DNA of 64,000 bases, from positions 9,118,274-9,182,273 of the forward strand of contig NC_089390.1 in assembly GCF_003171515.1 (NCBI RefSeq), given 5' to 3'. Every line of letters starts with the position of its first letter. The first letter of the stretch is position 1. The position numbers and the translations under genes are program-made. Shown one piece after another: positions 47,451 through 60,057 of the stretch. Below the pieces are notes generated by a model, which ran no database searches, was not told the DNA's origin, and worked only from the letters and a program-made list of their open reading frames with translations. The DNA is from Pyrenophora tritici-repentis (taxonomy: Eukaryota > Ascomycota > Dothideomycetes > Pleosporales > Pleosporaceae).

Positions 47451-48470
47451 GATGGGTTAATGTAAGTAAAGAGAATTAGACTATCATCGTTCTATTCGAC
47501 CTAGAAACCCACAGCGGATGTGCATCTGTTTTATTCTGCAGCGAACGGATTGGTGGCGTCGCATTATTGCCGTTGGAGTGGCTGCCTACCGGGCGTACAA
47601 CGACATGTCCTAGAACGGTCTTTGAGCCTCATTTCTGATCGGTGAGATTCTGGGTATCACATCTCAGCTCTTGTGGTACATACCACACACTCCAGACTTA
47701 GTTAGACTTATCTGCGCGTCTCGCGCTGAGATCGTAGTGGCTGTACCACGCACGTGGGCATCCATGTATCCGGGCGATACCCATGTAGCAATGCCTCCTT
47801 CTGGTTATCGATGTTGTAGCCTTATCGTAGGGCACTCTAAGGATAAAGTGTGGCGCAGCATAGGCAATGAAGACGAACGGGACGTCAGTGGTGTAGGCAG
47901 GAGGTTCAGGTGTATTGGCATGGGGGCCGTTTCCTGATGTGCCACAACCCCGCACGACCAGCTGAACTCCTTCACCCTGCCACTTACAACTCAGAACATC
48001 CCAGAGGATAGCGTTGAAGGTGTCTAGTTTTGGATTTTCTAAATCTCTCGTAGATGGGTGTGGTATCTAGCATATACACATACATGAGGTATTTTCCTCT
48101 TCTTACAACGTGGTTCAACACATGAAGCTGACTATGAACCCAAATGCCAAAACACCACGCAATGCAGAAACAACAAACTCCCGAACCATGCCACAAAACT
48201 CCTTAGATCCAATCGTGAAGTTCAGTAAAAGACGTTTTTCTTTCTTCCTCTCGTTTCACCCTTCTTCCTCGCTCTTCCTACGATTGTCGAGCTTCCTGGC
48301 TTCGTTTCTCTCCACCATGCGAGACGTGTGATATTGACCTTCCAGCCACACTCGATAATATCCCTAGGCAATGTCATATACCGGCGGATATTCTCTGTCG
48401 CTGTAATCGGTACATTCTCCATCGGGGCAAAGTACTCGCGTTCAGCATCGCCTCGAAGTGCTGGACTGAG
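47451..48470. other. Intergenic between membrane protein gene and RPO41
   Basis: About 1 kb with no convincing gene; promoter side of the membrane protein gene and 3' flank of RPO41. Confidence 0.5.
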
Positions 48471-51400
48471 TCATGAGAAGAAGTACTGTGATTCGCGAAG
48501 CCGTGAGACATCCCAGCCACCCTTCTTGGGTACAGGAGGGAATGTCAAGGGAATCCACACTTGTGTAATTGTCTTGTCAGCGGCGACACGAGAGGGCGAC
48601 TTTTTCTTGGTCGTGATGCCACCGCTTTGAGGGTCTTTTCCAAGATTTTCCGCTTCCTCTTCTACAAGATCCAGCGTGGATTTGGTAGTGGAAAGCGCGT
48701 CCGTTACCGCGTCTGCCTCGGCACCCAAGACCTTGTCTCTGACCTCTGTCTGCCTATCGGATGATTCTTTGTCCTTGGTTTCACCAAGAAGACTAAGACG
48801 ATACGAGTGAAGTGCCCTGGGATCCTGATTTGCGAGCCAAATGCTGGTTGGCGTCTCCATCTCCTCACCCATTTTTACCTCCTCGGGATCTTCGCTGTTT
48901 AGCAGCTTCAAACGCTTAGCCTCAAGCGCAACCTCCTCGAACGTTGCTTCTCCTTGGCGGTAACCTGGGCTAAAGCTAGTGTTGCCTGAATTGCGACGAT
49001 TGTTGTATCTCCACCGGATAATCTTCCGACTAAGCTCTGTATTTGCGAGAATGTTGGCTCGGTACAAAGCACCTTTGTAGCGCGCCGAGAACTCGGCGGC
49101 CAGACGCTCAACAACATCCTCGGAGTGCATGCGCACAAAGGCATCGCGAAGTATAACGTTTAGGTTCGGGATATCAGAAGCGTGCGTCCAGAAACTGTCG
49201 TGCACGGCCGCAAAGTCAAGACCCATCTCGCTGGCCTTGAGTGCAGATAGCAACATGTGACTCGCATCGAGAGAGTGGATGAAATTGGGGGGAAATGCTT
49301 GAAGTTGCTTACGCTTGTCGACTTCATCTTTTGCTGATTTTTTCGAGACTGTTATATCCTGGATTTTAGTCCTGATTTTCTGGACGCTGTCCTTCCTGTA
49401 GGGCTGTACGATTGGCATCCTAAGTGGTGTAGTCCAGATGATACCGGTTGTGAAATTTTCCATGCTCTTGTTGAACTTGGCGAGTTGAGCTGATGTGAGC
49501 TTCTTTGGCGGTGTAAACTTGGAATCGTATGCCTCTTTAGCAAGATCTATGCCCTCATATCGATCATGAATTCGCCGTATCTGCTCTTTGGTTAGGGACG
49601 TGGTAATACGTTCGCCACATTCGCCTAGCCAGTATTGAATTTCCTGAGCACCGTTGAAAATCTTGCCCAGAGCTTCGAAAATCGCGTACGCAATGTACAA
49701 AGCGACACTCCCAAGCGACTTGACCTTCTCAGTTGGCTCAAACTTGGGGAAAATGTTGCGCAGCTCATCATGGACTTGCTCTTTGGCTCCCATGAAGGTG
49801 ACCCCGTAGACGTTCGTCATAACTGTACGTTTGACGACCTTTCGGCTGATGTGACCTTCGACAAATTTTGCGAGCTCTGAACCTTTGGCAGCGTCTTTGG
49901 TAACCATCTCCTTGACGAGTTCGGCAACACCTGTGTAAATGTCTTGGGGTCTGTCCGAGGGTTCAAGATTGACCTGACGAGCACCGGCATGATCACCTCC
50001 CAAGGCCGCGTAATGCTGAAGTCCGTTGCATGTTCCATCCTGGTGCACTGGCAGCTGTGATATAAACCTAGCCGGATCGGGCGAGTCCAGAGCGTTCTTG
50101 AGCTCTATGCAGCATGCCAGACATTGCCATGGGTCCTCCGCCTTGGCCCACCATCGCCGACCATCCAAAGGATTGCTTGCTGAATCACGAATCTCATCAA
50201 GATTGTCCATAGCAAACTGTTCACGCTCTCGCAAACTAGCCTTGTCGAACCCGTAGAGATTGGCAAGATGGATCTTTAGCCACTGCAAGCCGACAGTGCC
50301 AAGCTCTTTGCCATGCGCAAACTTGAGAAGACCTCTGGCGACATCGGAGCCGATGTGGTTGAGGATAGGGGGAATTGGATATGCTCGGCCTCGAAAGTCG
50401 ACACTGTGTGGAAAGTAGATTTTCTTCTCGTTCAAAAACGCGCGCGCCGTCTCTAGTTGGAAGTTTTGGAAACATCTTTGCGAGTGAAGACCGCCGATTT
50501 GGTTATCATATTCTTTCAGGGCCTTGCCCCATTTCGCTCGTTCTTGATATGTCGCATCGGCTGGAGGCTCCTTGGGGCGCTCTAAAGCTGCTACCGCCTT
50601 TTCTCCGATGAGAGACCCGAGACTCTCACCAGCGTTCCAAGCGCGCGCCATGACGTCGAAAACAGGAGCGTTGATTTGCCAAGGCACCCGGCCGAGCACG
50701 TCGAGACCAGCCATCACTTTGGACATGTCGCCGTTCTCTATCGCAGACTGAGCGTATGCCCGTTGTGATGAGTCACCACCCTTCTGACGAACTACCTTTT
50801 GGGGTAGGGTATAATAGCCGCCGTCTTCGAAGCTCGACCATGGCTTTGGCTCAATCACCATGGGTAGTCTGACATTATGAATGCTATGCACCGACTCAGT
50901 CCGTAACTTGGTCAAAACTTCGTGATGGGGCACTATGAACCCAAGCTTCTTGCCCTGATGGAAGCCAACCTGGTGGTGAAATGCTGCCATGCTACGAGAT
51001 TTTTCCTCGCCTGTCCTCGGATCTTTTGCGGTCACAGTAAGTGTGGCACATGAGAGGAGGTTCTCCAGACACATGGCCCCGAGCTTGGTCCGAGCCACAA
51101 GTGGTATGGTGGTCTTCTCGAAGCTGTCGAGACTTGCAACTGACTCCCTTTGTCCCGGTTCGGTTTGCAAGACCGGGGGGTTTTTCGATAGCTTGTTGAA
51201 TAAGTCTAGGCGAGTCTGTTTTCGTTGCTTCTTGAGGAAAGCATCCCGTCGGGCCTGTGACTCGCTATCGAGATAGTCTTGAATTTCGCTGCCTATGGAA
51301 GTGGATAAAGCCGAAACCTTGAGGGCAGAGTTGTCTTCGCCTTTGTTTCTCACGGCGGCCTGAGTGGTACGAGCAACGGTAATGGCGGCGAGCTTCTCCG

Positions 51401-52763
51401 GCTTGCATCTCTCCAACCAGACACCATATGAGTTGACTTCCTCCTTCATCATGTCCTTGGAAGACTCTGACAAAACCTGCTTGGCATGCTCAATGCGCTT
51501 CTTGAAAGCCGGTACTAGGGCCTTGTACCAGCTGTACATCATGGCCTGGATTGGTTTGGTATTCATCACGCCGTGGATTCCGATGTCGGCCAATTTCTCG
51601 TTCTCGTGCTTCCACCTGTTGACAGCCGCATCCACGCCATCTTGTTCCATTTGGAGCTGACGGGCATATGCATACGCCTGATCCTTTTCCTCTTGTGTGC
51701 CCTCCATGTCATGTGGGTACGGAACGCGTTCGTGGTCGTCGAAGAGGGTGAGGGCATGTTTCAAAGAGTCGAGGCCCATGCCTTTCTGTGGAACAGGCTT
51801 GATGGATTGGGCGGGATGCGCTACCAGGCCATGTTCGATGAGGTTCTTGCGACTGGCGGGTGTGTTGATGTGGAGATTTTGTACTTCTTCGACAGATGGG
51901 GGCTCGTCAAATGACTCTGGTTGCATGTGGATTAGCAGGTCCCATTCCTCATCGGAGAAGTCGGGTGAGGTGTTGATGGCCTCCAAAACGTCGTCGCCGA
52001 GCTGGCGTGCCGTGACAATGTATGTCCGTATCGACTCTTCCTGTGCGTCGTCGACTAGAAAGTTCATGGCCGACCGGATGAGCGTGACAAATGTCTGCGC
52101 ATTCGGCGGGACGCCTGCGCGGAGCATCTTGTTCTTGTACCAATGCTCCACCTTTTCCAGTGCCTCGGGCTGGGGTTCTATCTGGCCCATCTCCAGTATT
52201 GTCTGTAGATAGACATTGTGTGCATCCACCACTTCGGCGGCATCGGCCTTGTAAATCGACATGAGGCGATCGATGATGACGGCCGCCCGATCTACGCGGC
52301 CAACTCGCAGGCAAGCGTATAGACTTTGGTGTAATTCGATGGGATCGTTTGCCATGCCGTCTCTCGCTCGCATTATGGGTGACGCAGCCAACGTGTCGCG
52401 CACGACGAGGGGGTTTGATCCGTCCCATGTTGGCAGCCGCGAGAGCTCGGGCGACGGCATGTGGCGACCCCATGTCTGAGCAAAGGGATTGAAGGGGAGC
52501 GAAGAGGGCGGCGGTGGTTGCAAGTCGGCCGAAGTGGCGAGGGAGCGCGTCTCGTGCCGTGAAGACAGCGCATGTGACTTTTCCCCGGGTCGTCTTCTCG
52601 AGTCGGGTGCCTGTGTTTTTGTTGTTGCTGCTGTTGACAAGGCGTAGTATCTCGTCCGTGACAGTGCGGGGCAGAGCCATGGCAGCGTCAATTGGTCGCT
52701 CAGAGTCGTCGGCGTCCTAAACGCATCTCTGCGCAGTTTCCGCCCTGCTATCCTCGGAAGCAT
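48471..52763 (-). CDS. RPO41: Mitochondrial DNA-directed RNA polymerase (Rpo41)
   Basis: An intronless frame of 1430 residues. The single-subunit T7-like polymerase transcribes mitochondrial DNA. The N-terminus is rich in Arg, Ser and Thr and has almost no acidic residues for the first 55 positions, a mitochondrial presequence. Palm motif A is QDGTCNGLQHYAALGGD (Asp near residue 908), motif B is RKVVKRTVMTNVYGVTFMG (Lys near 974) and motif C is AAVHDSFWTHASDIP (Asp near 1188). The protein ends in SQYFFS, matching the Phe-rich C-terminal foot of this family. A charged insert of about 120 residues precedes the C-terminus (EEVKMGEEME to SGGITTKKKSP). Start at 52763 is the first ATG of the frame and is followed directly by the presequence. 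Confidence 0.96.
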   Translation of the reverse strand: MLPRIAGRKLRRDAFRTPTTLSDQLTLPWLCPALSRTRYYALSTAATTKTQAPDSRRRPGEKSHALSSRHETRSLATSADLQPPPPSSLPFNPFAQTWGRHMPSPELSRLPTWDGSNPLVVRDTLAASPIMRARDGMANDPIELHQSLYACLRVGRVDRAAVIIDRLMSIYKADAAEVVDAHNVYLQTILEMGQIEPQPEALEKVEHWYKNKMLRAGVPPNAQTFVTLIRSAMNFLVDDAQEESIRTYIVTARQLGDDVLEAINTSPDFSDEEWDLLIHMQPESFDEPPSVEEVQNLHINTPASRKNLIEHGLVAHPAQSIKPVPQKGMGLDSLKHALTLFDDHERVPYPHDMEGTQEEKDQAYAYARQLQMEQDGVDAAVNRWKHENEKLADIGIHGVMNTKPIQAMMYSWYKALVPAFKKRIEHAKQVLSESSKDMMKEEVNSYGVWLERCKPEKLAAITVARTTQAAVRNKGEDNSALKVSALSTSIGSEIQDYLDSESQARRDAFLKKQRKQTRLDLFNKLSKNPPVLQTEPGQRESVASLDSFEKTTIPLVARTKLGAMCLENLLSCATLTVTAKDPRTGEEKSRSMAAFHHQVGFHQGKKLGFIVPHHEVLTKLRTESVHSIHNVRLPMVIEPKPWSSFEDGGYYTLPQKVVRQKGGDSSQRAYAQSAIENGDMSKVMAGLDVLGRVPWQINAPVFDVMARAWNAGESLGSLIGEKAVAALERPKEPPADATYQERAKWGKALKEYDNQIGGLHSQRCFQNFQLETARAFLNEKKIYFPHSVDFRGRAYPIPPILNHIGSDVARGLLKFAHGKELGTVGLQWLKIHLANLYGFDKASLREREQFAMDNLDEIRDSASNPLDGRRWWAKAEDPWQCLACCIELKNALDSPDPARFISQLPVHQDGTCNGLQHYAALGGDHAGARQVNLEPSDRPQDIYTGVAELVKEMVTKDAAKGSELAKFVEGHISRKVVKRTVMTNVYGVTFMGAKEQVHDELRNIFPKFEPTEKVKSLGSVALYIAYAIFEALGKIFNGAQEIQYWLGECGERITTSLTKEQIRRIHDRYEGIDLAKEAYDSKFTPPKKLTSAQLAKFNKSMENFTTGIIWTTPLRMPIVQPYRKDSVQKIRTKIQDITVSKKSAKDEVDKRKQLQAFPPNFIHSLDASHMLLSALKASEMGLDFAAVHDSFWTHASDIPNLNVILRDAFVRMHSEDVVERLAAEFSARYKGALYRANILANTELSRKIIRWRYNNRRNSGNTSFSPGYRQGEATFEEVALEAKRLKLLNSEDPEEVKMGEEMETPTSIWLANQDPRALHSYRLSLLGETKDKESSDRQTEVRDKVLGAEADAVTDALSTTKSTLDLVEEEAENLGKDPQSGGITTKKKSPSRVAADKTITQVWIPLTFPPVPKKGGWDVSRLRESQYFFS

Positions 52764-53213
52764 TTTGCACGTAGACCGTGGTAAGTAGTTTATGGGTATC
52801 GCATCAAACAGAAAAGAAAGAGAAAAAAGTATGTCGCAACACTACAAGGAGACAGCAAGAGTACAACGCCGGAAATGAACAGGCAGGGTCGAAGGCGCAA
52901 AGAGGCCGGTGGTGAAGTGGCACTCGAGTTGCCTCCGGTGGTAATTGAAGTTTCTCCACTGATCCCAAAATTTACCAACGCTACGCTATCGCTATCCGCG
53001 TCATCACCAAAGAGGGCTAGCGTCGACACTGACACGCTAAGCCCCGCTTTTCGCCTAGCATCGTCACATGCGGACTGTACAGTGAGCCCGAACAACGCCT
53101 TGGGTTTCAACTCCTTCCACGATGCCTTTGCCAAATTCAAATTTCAATCCTCTATGAGCTAAGTTCCCGTACTGTGTACAAACGTCAAAAGAACATATCC
53201 CATCCTACAAGTC
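52764..53213. other. Intergenic between RPO41 and glycosyltransferase-like gene
   Basis: 450 bp. A 95-codon frame (52875-53162, +) is present but looks non-coding. Probably RPO41 promoter and 3' flank of the next gene. Confidence 0.45.
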
Positions 53214-55639
53214 TCAAGCCCCAGCAGTTGGCCGCGTAGTTGCACTCTGCTTAGTGGATGTGGATGTGGATGTTGACGTTGATGTTGCCGCACTGGGCAG
53301 CGCATCCTCAATGACTTTCTCCAATTCATCATCCATCGGCGCATCGAACAACTCCACCTCCCGTGTTTCGTCATCCTCCCAATCGCTCGCATCTTCATCC
53401 CCGTAACAGAACAAGTCTTCTGCCTCACCTGCAATCATCTTCTTGTGCTTGCCTTTGGGAATTTTGCAGCCACCGATTTCTTCTCGGAACGTATCCGCGT
53501 ATGTCTTTGCTATTGTAGAAACGTTGACAATATCGATCTGCTGACCGTCGTAGAGGAGATGGGGTAGATGTGGGATCTCGGGCAGGTCGCCCTCAAAGGG
53601 GAGTGCAAGGTGGAGGGGTACTGAGCCGGGCATGATATCTGTTTCTGGATACTTTGGAGGCTTCACTTGTCCCTCAGCGCGCAGGAACACTTCACCTGTT
53701 TCTGATGGCTGGGCTGGTGATTCTTTGTCGTCTGCAGTAGGTGATGCAGTGAATTCCTCGGGCCCGTAATATAACTCGTTGTGTATAGTGACGAGGGGAT
53801 GGGAATGTTTCGCAGGATACCAAATTGAGTATCCCCGTACTCGCATCATCTCAAGCATATACTCGCTCCATGCCGGCAGTATCTCTGATACCAGCTTCTT
53901 CCGCGGTGTTGTTTTCTTCGCCTTGTGGTGCTTGGCCACCCGGTGAGTCAAAAACGAATGTAGCTCCCTCCACTTATCACCCAAGAACAATGTCGCGTGG
54001 CTGCTGGGCGCTTGCCACATGAATGGCGAGCTCTTTATCTTGGGATATAGTGTCTCGTATCGGGTTGTTTGCATGTCGCGAGTCGATGGGAGGGTCAACT
54101 CCGTCTTGCCATCCAAAAGCACCGACGGAAGCTCAAGGCTGACACCCATGAGACCTGCGTTATCCGAGGCGCCGAATGACGAGTATTTATATTCCAGCAG
54201 CGCGTATTTGATGAAGTGGAAGTAGTGAGGAGATAGCTGTGCCTGGGGTGAAAGTAGTAATACATGCGAACTGCTACTCACAGGGTAGAACAGCTCGAGG
54301 AATCGTATGGCCGACTCTTCTTGGTTGTGACCATGACTCATGATGCGCCGTCTGAGAATTAGTCCGCCACTGTGATCCCATTCAAACTTCTCCAAATGTT
54401 CTTTCAGAGACACATCCAGCTCAGCGGGCAACTCTAATGTGATACGTGGTGGTTTAAGGCCACTGTAGTCGGCCTCTTTGATCGACTTCAGCAAGCGTAG
54501 AACACTCGACGAGTGCGGTGGTACCTGTATCAGCACGTCTACGCTAGGATCATGCCAACGTTTTAACGAGCCCGCGTCAAGTCTTGTCAGCCACATCAGG
54601 TCTTCAGCCCTGTCCCTTGGCACTTCAATTAGAGGCACGCGAATCTTGTCAGTTTTACTTCGCATGCCGTTGGTAAAAAATTCATCTTCAGATGACGAGT
54701 CGTCCATGATGGCGACCTGTGGATGAAGGAAGCGTTGTATGTGAGTCAGGGCACCAATGACCGCAGACTCAGCACGCGCGTCGTTGCTATACCTGCGGAC
54801 GAAGTATTAGTCATTTGTATCCGGAGATCAGATAGGTACAAATCCTGCATGCTGCCTGCGCTGTTGGCAAAGCACCAGCTACTGGAACCGCCCACCAACA
54901 GCCGTAGGAGTGGTAGTACATACTCTGTATAGTCCGGTCGCGCATCATGCCACACAACCCGACATTTCTCCTGATCTATCCCGTTGATGTCTATCAAATC
55001 CTTGACGGGTATATCCTCCCTCCCCATGAAAGCCACATGTACGTGATTCCTATTCCACTGTGACATTTCACAGGCCATTGGCAGAAGCGTCGCCACACTC
55101 CTAAGGCTCGACATAGCAAAAAGTACATTCCTGTTTATTTTCTCGTATCCTTCTGACATGGATGAGCTTGCCCGTAGCGACGCAGCCAGGCGGTAGAAGC
55201 GTATATCTCCAGTATATACGTGAGGGGGCGACTCTCCATGTTTCGGTTGATGTATGCCCGGTGGCGGCCCCGTTGGCCCGTCGTCGTCGTCGTCATAATT
55301 TTGTGTCTGTGGCGCCTGATATACATTTGTGCTGGGTCGTCCCAGCGGGTATCGAGGCTGCCTGTCAAGCACCTCTCTGTACTCGTCTGCGCCGCCGTGG
55401 GACAAGTAGTAGTAGACGACGAACAGACCTGCTAAAGCCAGCAGTGTCCGTCTCCGTCGCCAACGAAACGCGTGATTCCATATCGCCCAGCCAGATCGTC
55501 GCGCTGGCTTGTATTTGTGGTCATCGTCCTTCTTGCCCAATTCTTCGTCGCCCGGAAGCAGTGCTTTTGCGAACATGTTGCCGCGTATGGCGCTTTCTTG
55601 CAACCACCGACTATTTGTGGTGCTGCCTGTCGCTACCAT
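53214..55639 (-). CDS. Type II membrane protein of the fungal glycosyltransferase-2-like group
   Basis: Two exons, 55639-54924 and 54792-53214, joined over a 131-nt intron, encode 764 residues. The splice joins HDARPDYTE to YSNDARAESAVIGALTHIQ, a stretch conserved in this group, so the two large frames are one gene. A basic N-terminal tail is followed by one membrane segment at about residues 65-80 (TLLALAGLFVVYYYL) and a long luminal region. It has a nucleotide-sugar-like layout: MTRLDAG-like WLTRLDAGSLKRWH, then VDVLIQVPPHSSSVLRLLKS. No clear DXD plus catalytic pair could be fixed by eye. The tail is acidic with a Ser/Thr dipeptide run. ATGs at 55639 and 55576 are both in frame; I chose the upstream one. 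The enzyme activity is not established for this group to my knowledge. Confidence 0.75.
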
Positions 55640-56128
55640 CCAGGGGAACCGGTCATTGTGTGAAATTGTCGTATTACAGTGGAGCGTGTCGCGTGTCCTT
55701 AGTCGTGTCGAGGGAGATAGAGCGATTTGCGCATACGAGATAAGCGTCGGAAAAAGGGTGATTATTTGGATTCGAGTCAGTCGATAACCGGACACTTCCG
55801 CGAGTATGACCCGAATGTAAGCAAGTAAGAACGAGCTTGGAATGCGGAAGAAGACATGTTGATAGATCAAAGGGTGCTGCTGTCCCCGCCTGCTGCTACC
55901 GGGGTTCGCGTAATTATTGCCGTCTCAGACTACAGTAGTTAGTCTACTTTGCCGTTCAACGACCGTTCAACGTTTCCATCACCACTCGCATGACTGCAAG
56001 GCACAAAATATCTGCTCGTGACTTTCAGTACTATACTTTTACATTGTTGCACTGCAATGTAACAAATGACTCCTCCATCTCTCGCTGCCGCTACGTAGCG
56101 TCCACATCACAAACGGAAATGCCGGTGC
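55640..56128. other. Spacer between glycosyltransferase-like gene and P450 gene
   Basis: 489 bp with no gene seen; an open frame upstream of 55639 in the same phase extends to 55870 and is probably 5' UTR. Confidence 0.45.
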
Positions 56129-57844
56129 TTACGTCCTTTCATTCGCAGCCAATCGCTCATCCGCCGCCTTCAAAGCCTCGCGCAGCACCCTCTCATTTCG
56201 CGGCTTGAAGATCACCTTGTAAGCATGGCACATCGTCACCAGGGAGGTCGGGTCCGCGCTGCCTCGTACCGGGTGCACGTCCACCGGCGAGTCCTGCACA
56301 AGCTCGAAGCTATTCAGTAAGCGCAAAAAGATCAAGTAGAGCTCTCGATTTGCCAATAGCGATCCCGCGCACATCCTGTAACCCAGTCCGTAGGTGTGCA
56401 ACGGCGCATTGGGCTGCTCGAGCCAGCGCTCCGGACGGAACTCGTGTGGATCGTTCCAAACGTCGGGGTCTGTTGGACTAGTCAGCGGCTTGTGCTCACT
56501 TTGGTACCTGCAGGAAAAAGGGCCAAGATCAGGGCATCACGTACCCATGTTGCACGCCCACGCGTTCAGGTACAATGTGCTACCAGCTGGAATGACTTTG
56601 CCCTCGTACGTGATGTCTTTGACTGTACTACGAGGAAGAGCCAGACGTAGTACAGTATAATATCGAAGGCACTCTCTGACTAACGCGACAATGTAGCTGC
56701 ACTTTTGGTCGTCATTTGCATCGGCCAGCGGTTCCTCTTCGGAGTAAAATTTCCTGATCTCCTCAATGGCCTTGTTTTGAATCTCTGGTCTCTGAGCAAG
56801 CAGCGCAACACTCCATTGTACGAGCGTGGTGATAGTGTCCAGACCACCAGACAACATCGTCAAACTGATTGACGTCAGCTCCTCCTTGTTCAGCGCGGCC
56901 TCTTTGTCTTCGATGATGTTCGCTTGGATACATGGCTTGTGGATGCCCTTTGCCATTCTCTCGTCCAGGTCGCGGTTCAGCCTGGCCAAGTATACGTCTC
57001 TTCGGTTCCGGTAGTCTTTTGCCTGCTTTGTACCCTGGCTGAATGGGTTCAGCCTCAGAATCGGGATATAATCCTGCAGATTCCCCGTGGTACTCCTGAA
57101 CTTGGACACAGCTGCTTCAACCTCGCAGATCTCATGGAACAGTGGATCATGTCGGCTACCTATACGTGTGCCCCAGTTGAGAGTCAAGGCCAGCGAGAGA
57201 GAAAGACGCTCGATCATGGGCATTGGATCTACGCCCACAGTACCAGTTTTTCCTGATTCAAACCCGTCTTTTACGAAATCCTTGGTCTCGAGATCCAGAT
57301 GGTCGATGTACGTCGCAATCGAGGGTTTGTTGAGCGCGGAAGCAGCGCCCTTTCTCCTTCGCTTGAGTGAATCGTTGTAAGGCGATGTGCCAATCGTCGT
57401 ACCAGCAGTATTGGACAACACCTAGACAACAGTCAGTCACCTTATCATACCTGTCAAGCATCCTCTCACCTTGTGGAAAGTCCAAAGCACCGGTCTCGAA
57501 CTCAACGCCTGGCTGTGCCCACCAAAAAGCTTCCTCGCAGCATCGGCAGTATTGACCACAATCACCGGTTCATTGCCCAGCTGCACTTGATATACGGCAC
57601 CATATTTCTTGCTCCATTCCATATACTTCTGCGCAGCATTGTATTTGATATCCGGGATGTTTCCAACCAAAGGCCAATTTGGTGGCCCAGAGAAGCCTTT
57701 GATACGTCGCGAGTATCGCACGTACTCATTGGAAATGATGTACGATACAGGAATAAGAAGAAGTAATATGATAAGAGAGCGAATAGGGTGATGTTCCCAT
57801 TGCGAAGATAGTAGTGGGGTGATGGTGGAGATCATGATGCTCAC
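56129..57844 (-). CDS. Cytochrome P450, CYP504-like (phenylacetate hydroxylase type)
   Basis: Three exons (57844-57470, 57421-56545, 56469-56129) encode 530 residues. An N-terminal membrane anchor (SLIILLLLIPVSYIIS) is followed by the proline-rich hinge SGPPNWPLVGNIPDI. The I-helix is TMLSGGLDTITTLVQW, the ExxR motif is ECLRY, and the haem loop is YGLGYRMCAG with the ligand Cys at about residue 451. The stretches TTIGTSPYNDSLKRRRKGAASALN and FRSTTGNLQDYIPILRLNPF match the CYP504 group, which hydroxylates phenylacetate or 3-hydroxyphenylacetate on the route to homogentisate. None of the other genes in the window belongs to that pathway. Introns are 48 and 75 nt. Substrate is inferred from family resemblance only. 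Confidence 0.88.
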
Positions 57845-60057
57845 TTCGCTAGGTAGTTTCTAGACTGGATACATTTGCTCGAGAACAAGAGCTCGTCAAC
57901 AAATCATGTGTGCAAGAATTTGAGGCTTTAAATGCGGTGACCGAGCACTCCGTTTTGTTCATCTCTTGGTTCCAATACATATCGGCATGCTCGGTATTCG
58001 AAGATGACCCTAGCTAATGCGGGGAAGCTTGTGGGCCGTAGGTGCATGGCGCGGAATTAGCGACACATCGCGGAACTGAGCGACGTTGGAGGACGCGATG
58101 ATGCCCGGTGTAGTTAGTGAACCCTCGATTGCATCTTTCAGGGTGGTGGTATTCCGTTCTGGAAGCTATGCATCTGTGTCTTCATCTCTCGAGTTGGGGA
58201 TGCCGATCGCACTTGCTGTAGCAACTGTGCCACGTGACCTACAGCGGGTAGGTGTCATTATGTACACATTTGTATGCACGATTGTAAGAAATTTTCTAAA
58301 AGTCACTTAGAAGCCATATGGAGATGTTTCGTGTGTGACGTGCCCATCGTTACTCTCAACCATCTGTAAGATAGTGGCTGTGATCAAGACGCAGAAACTA
58401 CTCCTGACGTTGCGATAAACCCAAGTTGAACAGGGAATCTGTTGCGCAGATTTAACCAAGTGAGACCGCGCATTACATCACGTCGAACGAAGGCGTTGGA
58501 GCAGCCGGTATCATGTCAGGGAAATCGGGCTCACACATAATGCAAGCATGCAGGCGATGTGGAAGCTATTTTCAGCAGACTTTGCATATATTCCAACTTA
58601 CTTATCCCTTCAGGCATAACACAAGTTAGCAACGTGGTTTATGAATTTCAGCGTTGGTGCTTCCCCACCAAACAGATCTGAGCAGACGCCGGCAAGATTT
58701 GGAGTACGCAGCTAGCAAATCACAGGAGCCCTGTATCGAAGCACCGCAAACTTTCGTCATTTCTTTTACAAACAAATTGTTCTATTGGATGGGTGCGATG
58801 ATTAGTCCAGTAAGACTCTTCTCGGAAGCAGTGTAGTAGTAGCAGTGAGGAAAATGTTGAGGCCTCTCATGGGCACGTGATGAGGCAAACAGTACAATAG
58901 CAGACAATGGCAGACAATGGCAGAACAATAGCAGAAGATACTATTTATCGGTCGCAGAGCCTGCAATAATTCTCTCAAAGTCACCGTTTCTTTACGAGTG
59001 CGCATGTCTTGACCTGTGTACTGGCATATCACGAATTGAGGTTTCGTATGGGGCTCGACATCTCGATGTCGCAGATGCGAGTTGGTCGAACAACAGAAGA
59101 CTGAAGTCACAGCTATTGGAGATTCGAGACATGTTGTTGTAATTAAGACAGGTTCACAGATGCGCCATTCCCCACCGAAAGATAGCTCACGTTTACCACA
59201 CAGCTAACAATGACAGCGAAGATGCAGTGGCTCAGGTCCCCATCAAAGGCCGATCTCACGGACAGTCTGCGAAAGGTCCCTTGACTAGGAGGCGTTTTGG
59301 AAATCGGTACTGACTCGCCACGATATCTAGGCACCCTCGAATAGACTAATAGCGAGCCAGGGCCGCTGCTCAAACACATGAGTTGCTCATGAAATCGCCA
59401 ACCGATATCTTTCGTACTACCTCGCGATCCATAGCCCCACCCAAACTTCACGATCAGTCACAGGCGGAAATCGGATTCAAAATTTTCACGTGTCTTCGGA
59501 TTCTAAAGAGCTGGGACAACGGAACAGGTCTGGTGAGAGCTCCCAGCGAATCACGATGCTCCTATACCTAAAGAACGGTACACGACACGACTCCGATAAC
59601 GTCCCGATCGCGGCATGCCGAGGCGTGGCGGGCGCGATATCGCAGCTAGAAGGGCGTGCAAACACGCACATGGATCGAACAGGGCAAATGAACCAAACGC
59701 GTGGGGACATGCGGAGGCGACTACCGCGAACGCATACTAGAACCCCGTCAGCCCGACACTCCCAACGCACAAGTTACTCACAGGATATGGACAGTGAATT
59801 GAAGGCCATGGATACCCGCTTCCAGCGAGAATTTACGGCGATCGTCGGCGTTGTTCGTCGAGACGTATAAGTGCTGCTCTTCACGACACCTCATTGACAT
59901 GTACACTCCCTCGCACCTGATCGCTCGCTCCTCTTCACGTCGTCTCAAGTCACACTCCCTTTCGTTTTCAGCACTGGTATATTTCCCCTTCTCTTCCCTT
60001 CTCTTCAAACTATGACCCACAAACATCATCTCTGACACCCGAATCACCAGCGAATAT
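57845..60057. other. Divergent intergenic region P450 / unknown nuclear-like gene
   Basis: About 2.2 kb with no convincing gene. Imperfect direct repeats of CAGACAATGG occur at about 58900-58935. A 126-codon frame at 59490-59870 has a GTG start and no recognisable content. Confidence 0.5.

Noticed and set aside
52875..53162. 95-codon + strand frame between RPO41 and the glycosyltransferase-like gene
   Set aside because: Ser/Arg-rich composition, no motif, and located in promoter and 3' flank space.
59490..59870. 126-codon frame on the + strand
   Set aside because: It starts with GTG, has polar low-complexity composition and no motif, and lies in the large divergent promoter region.
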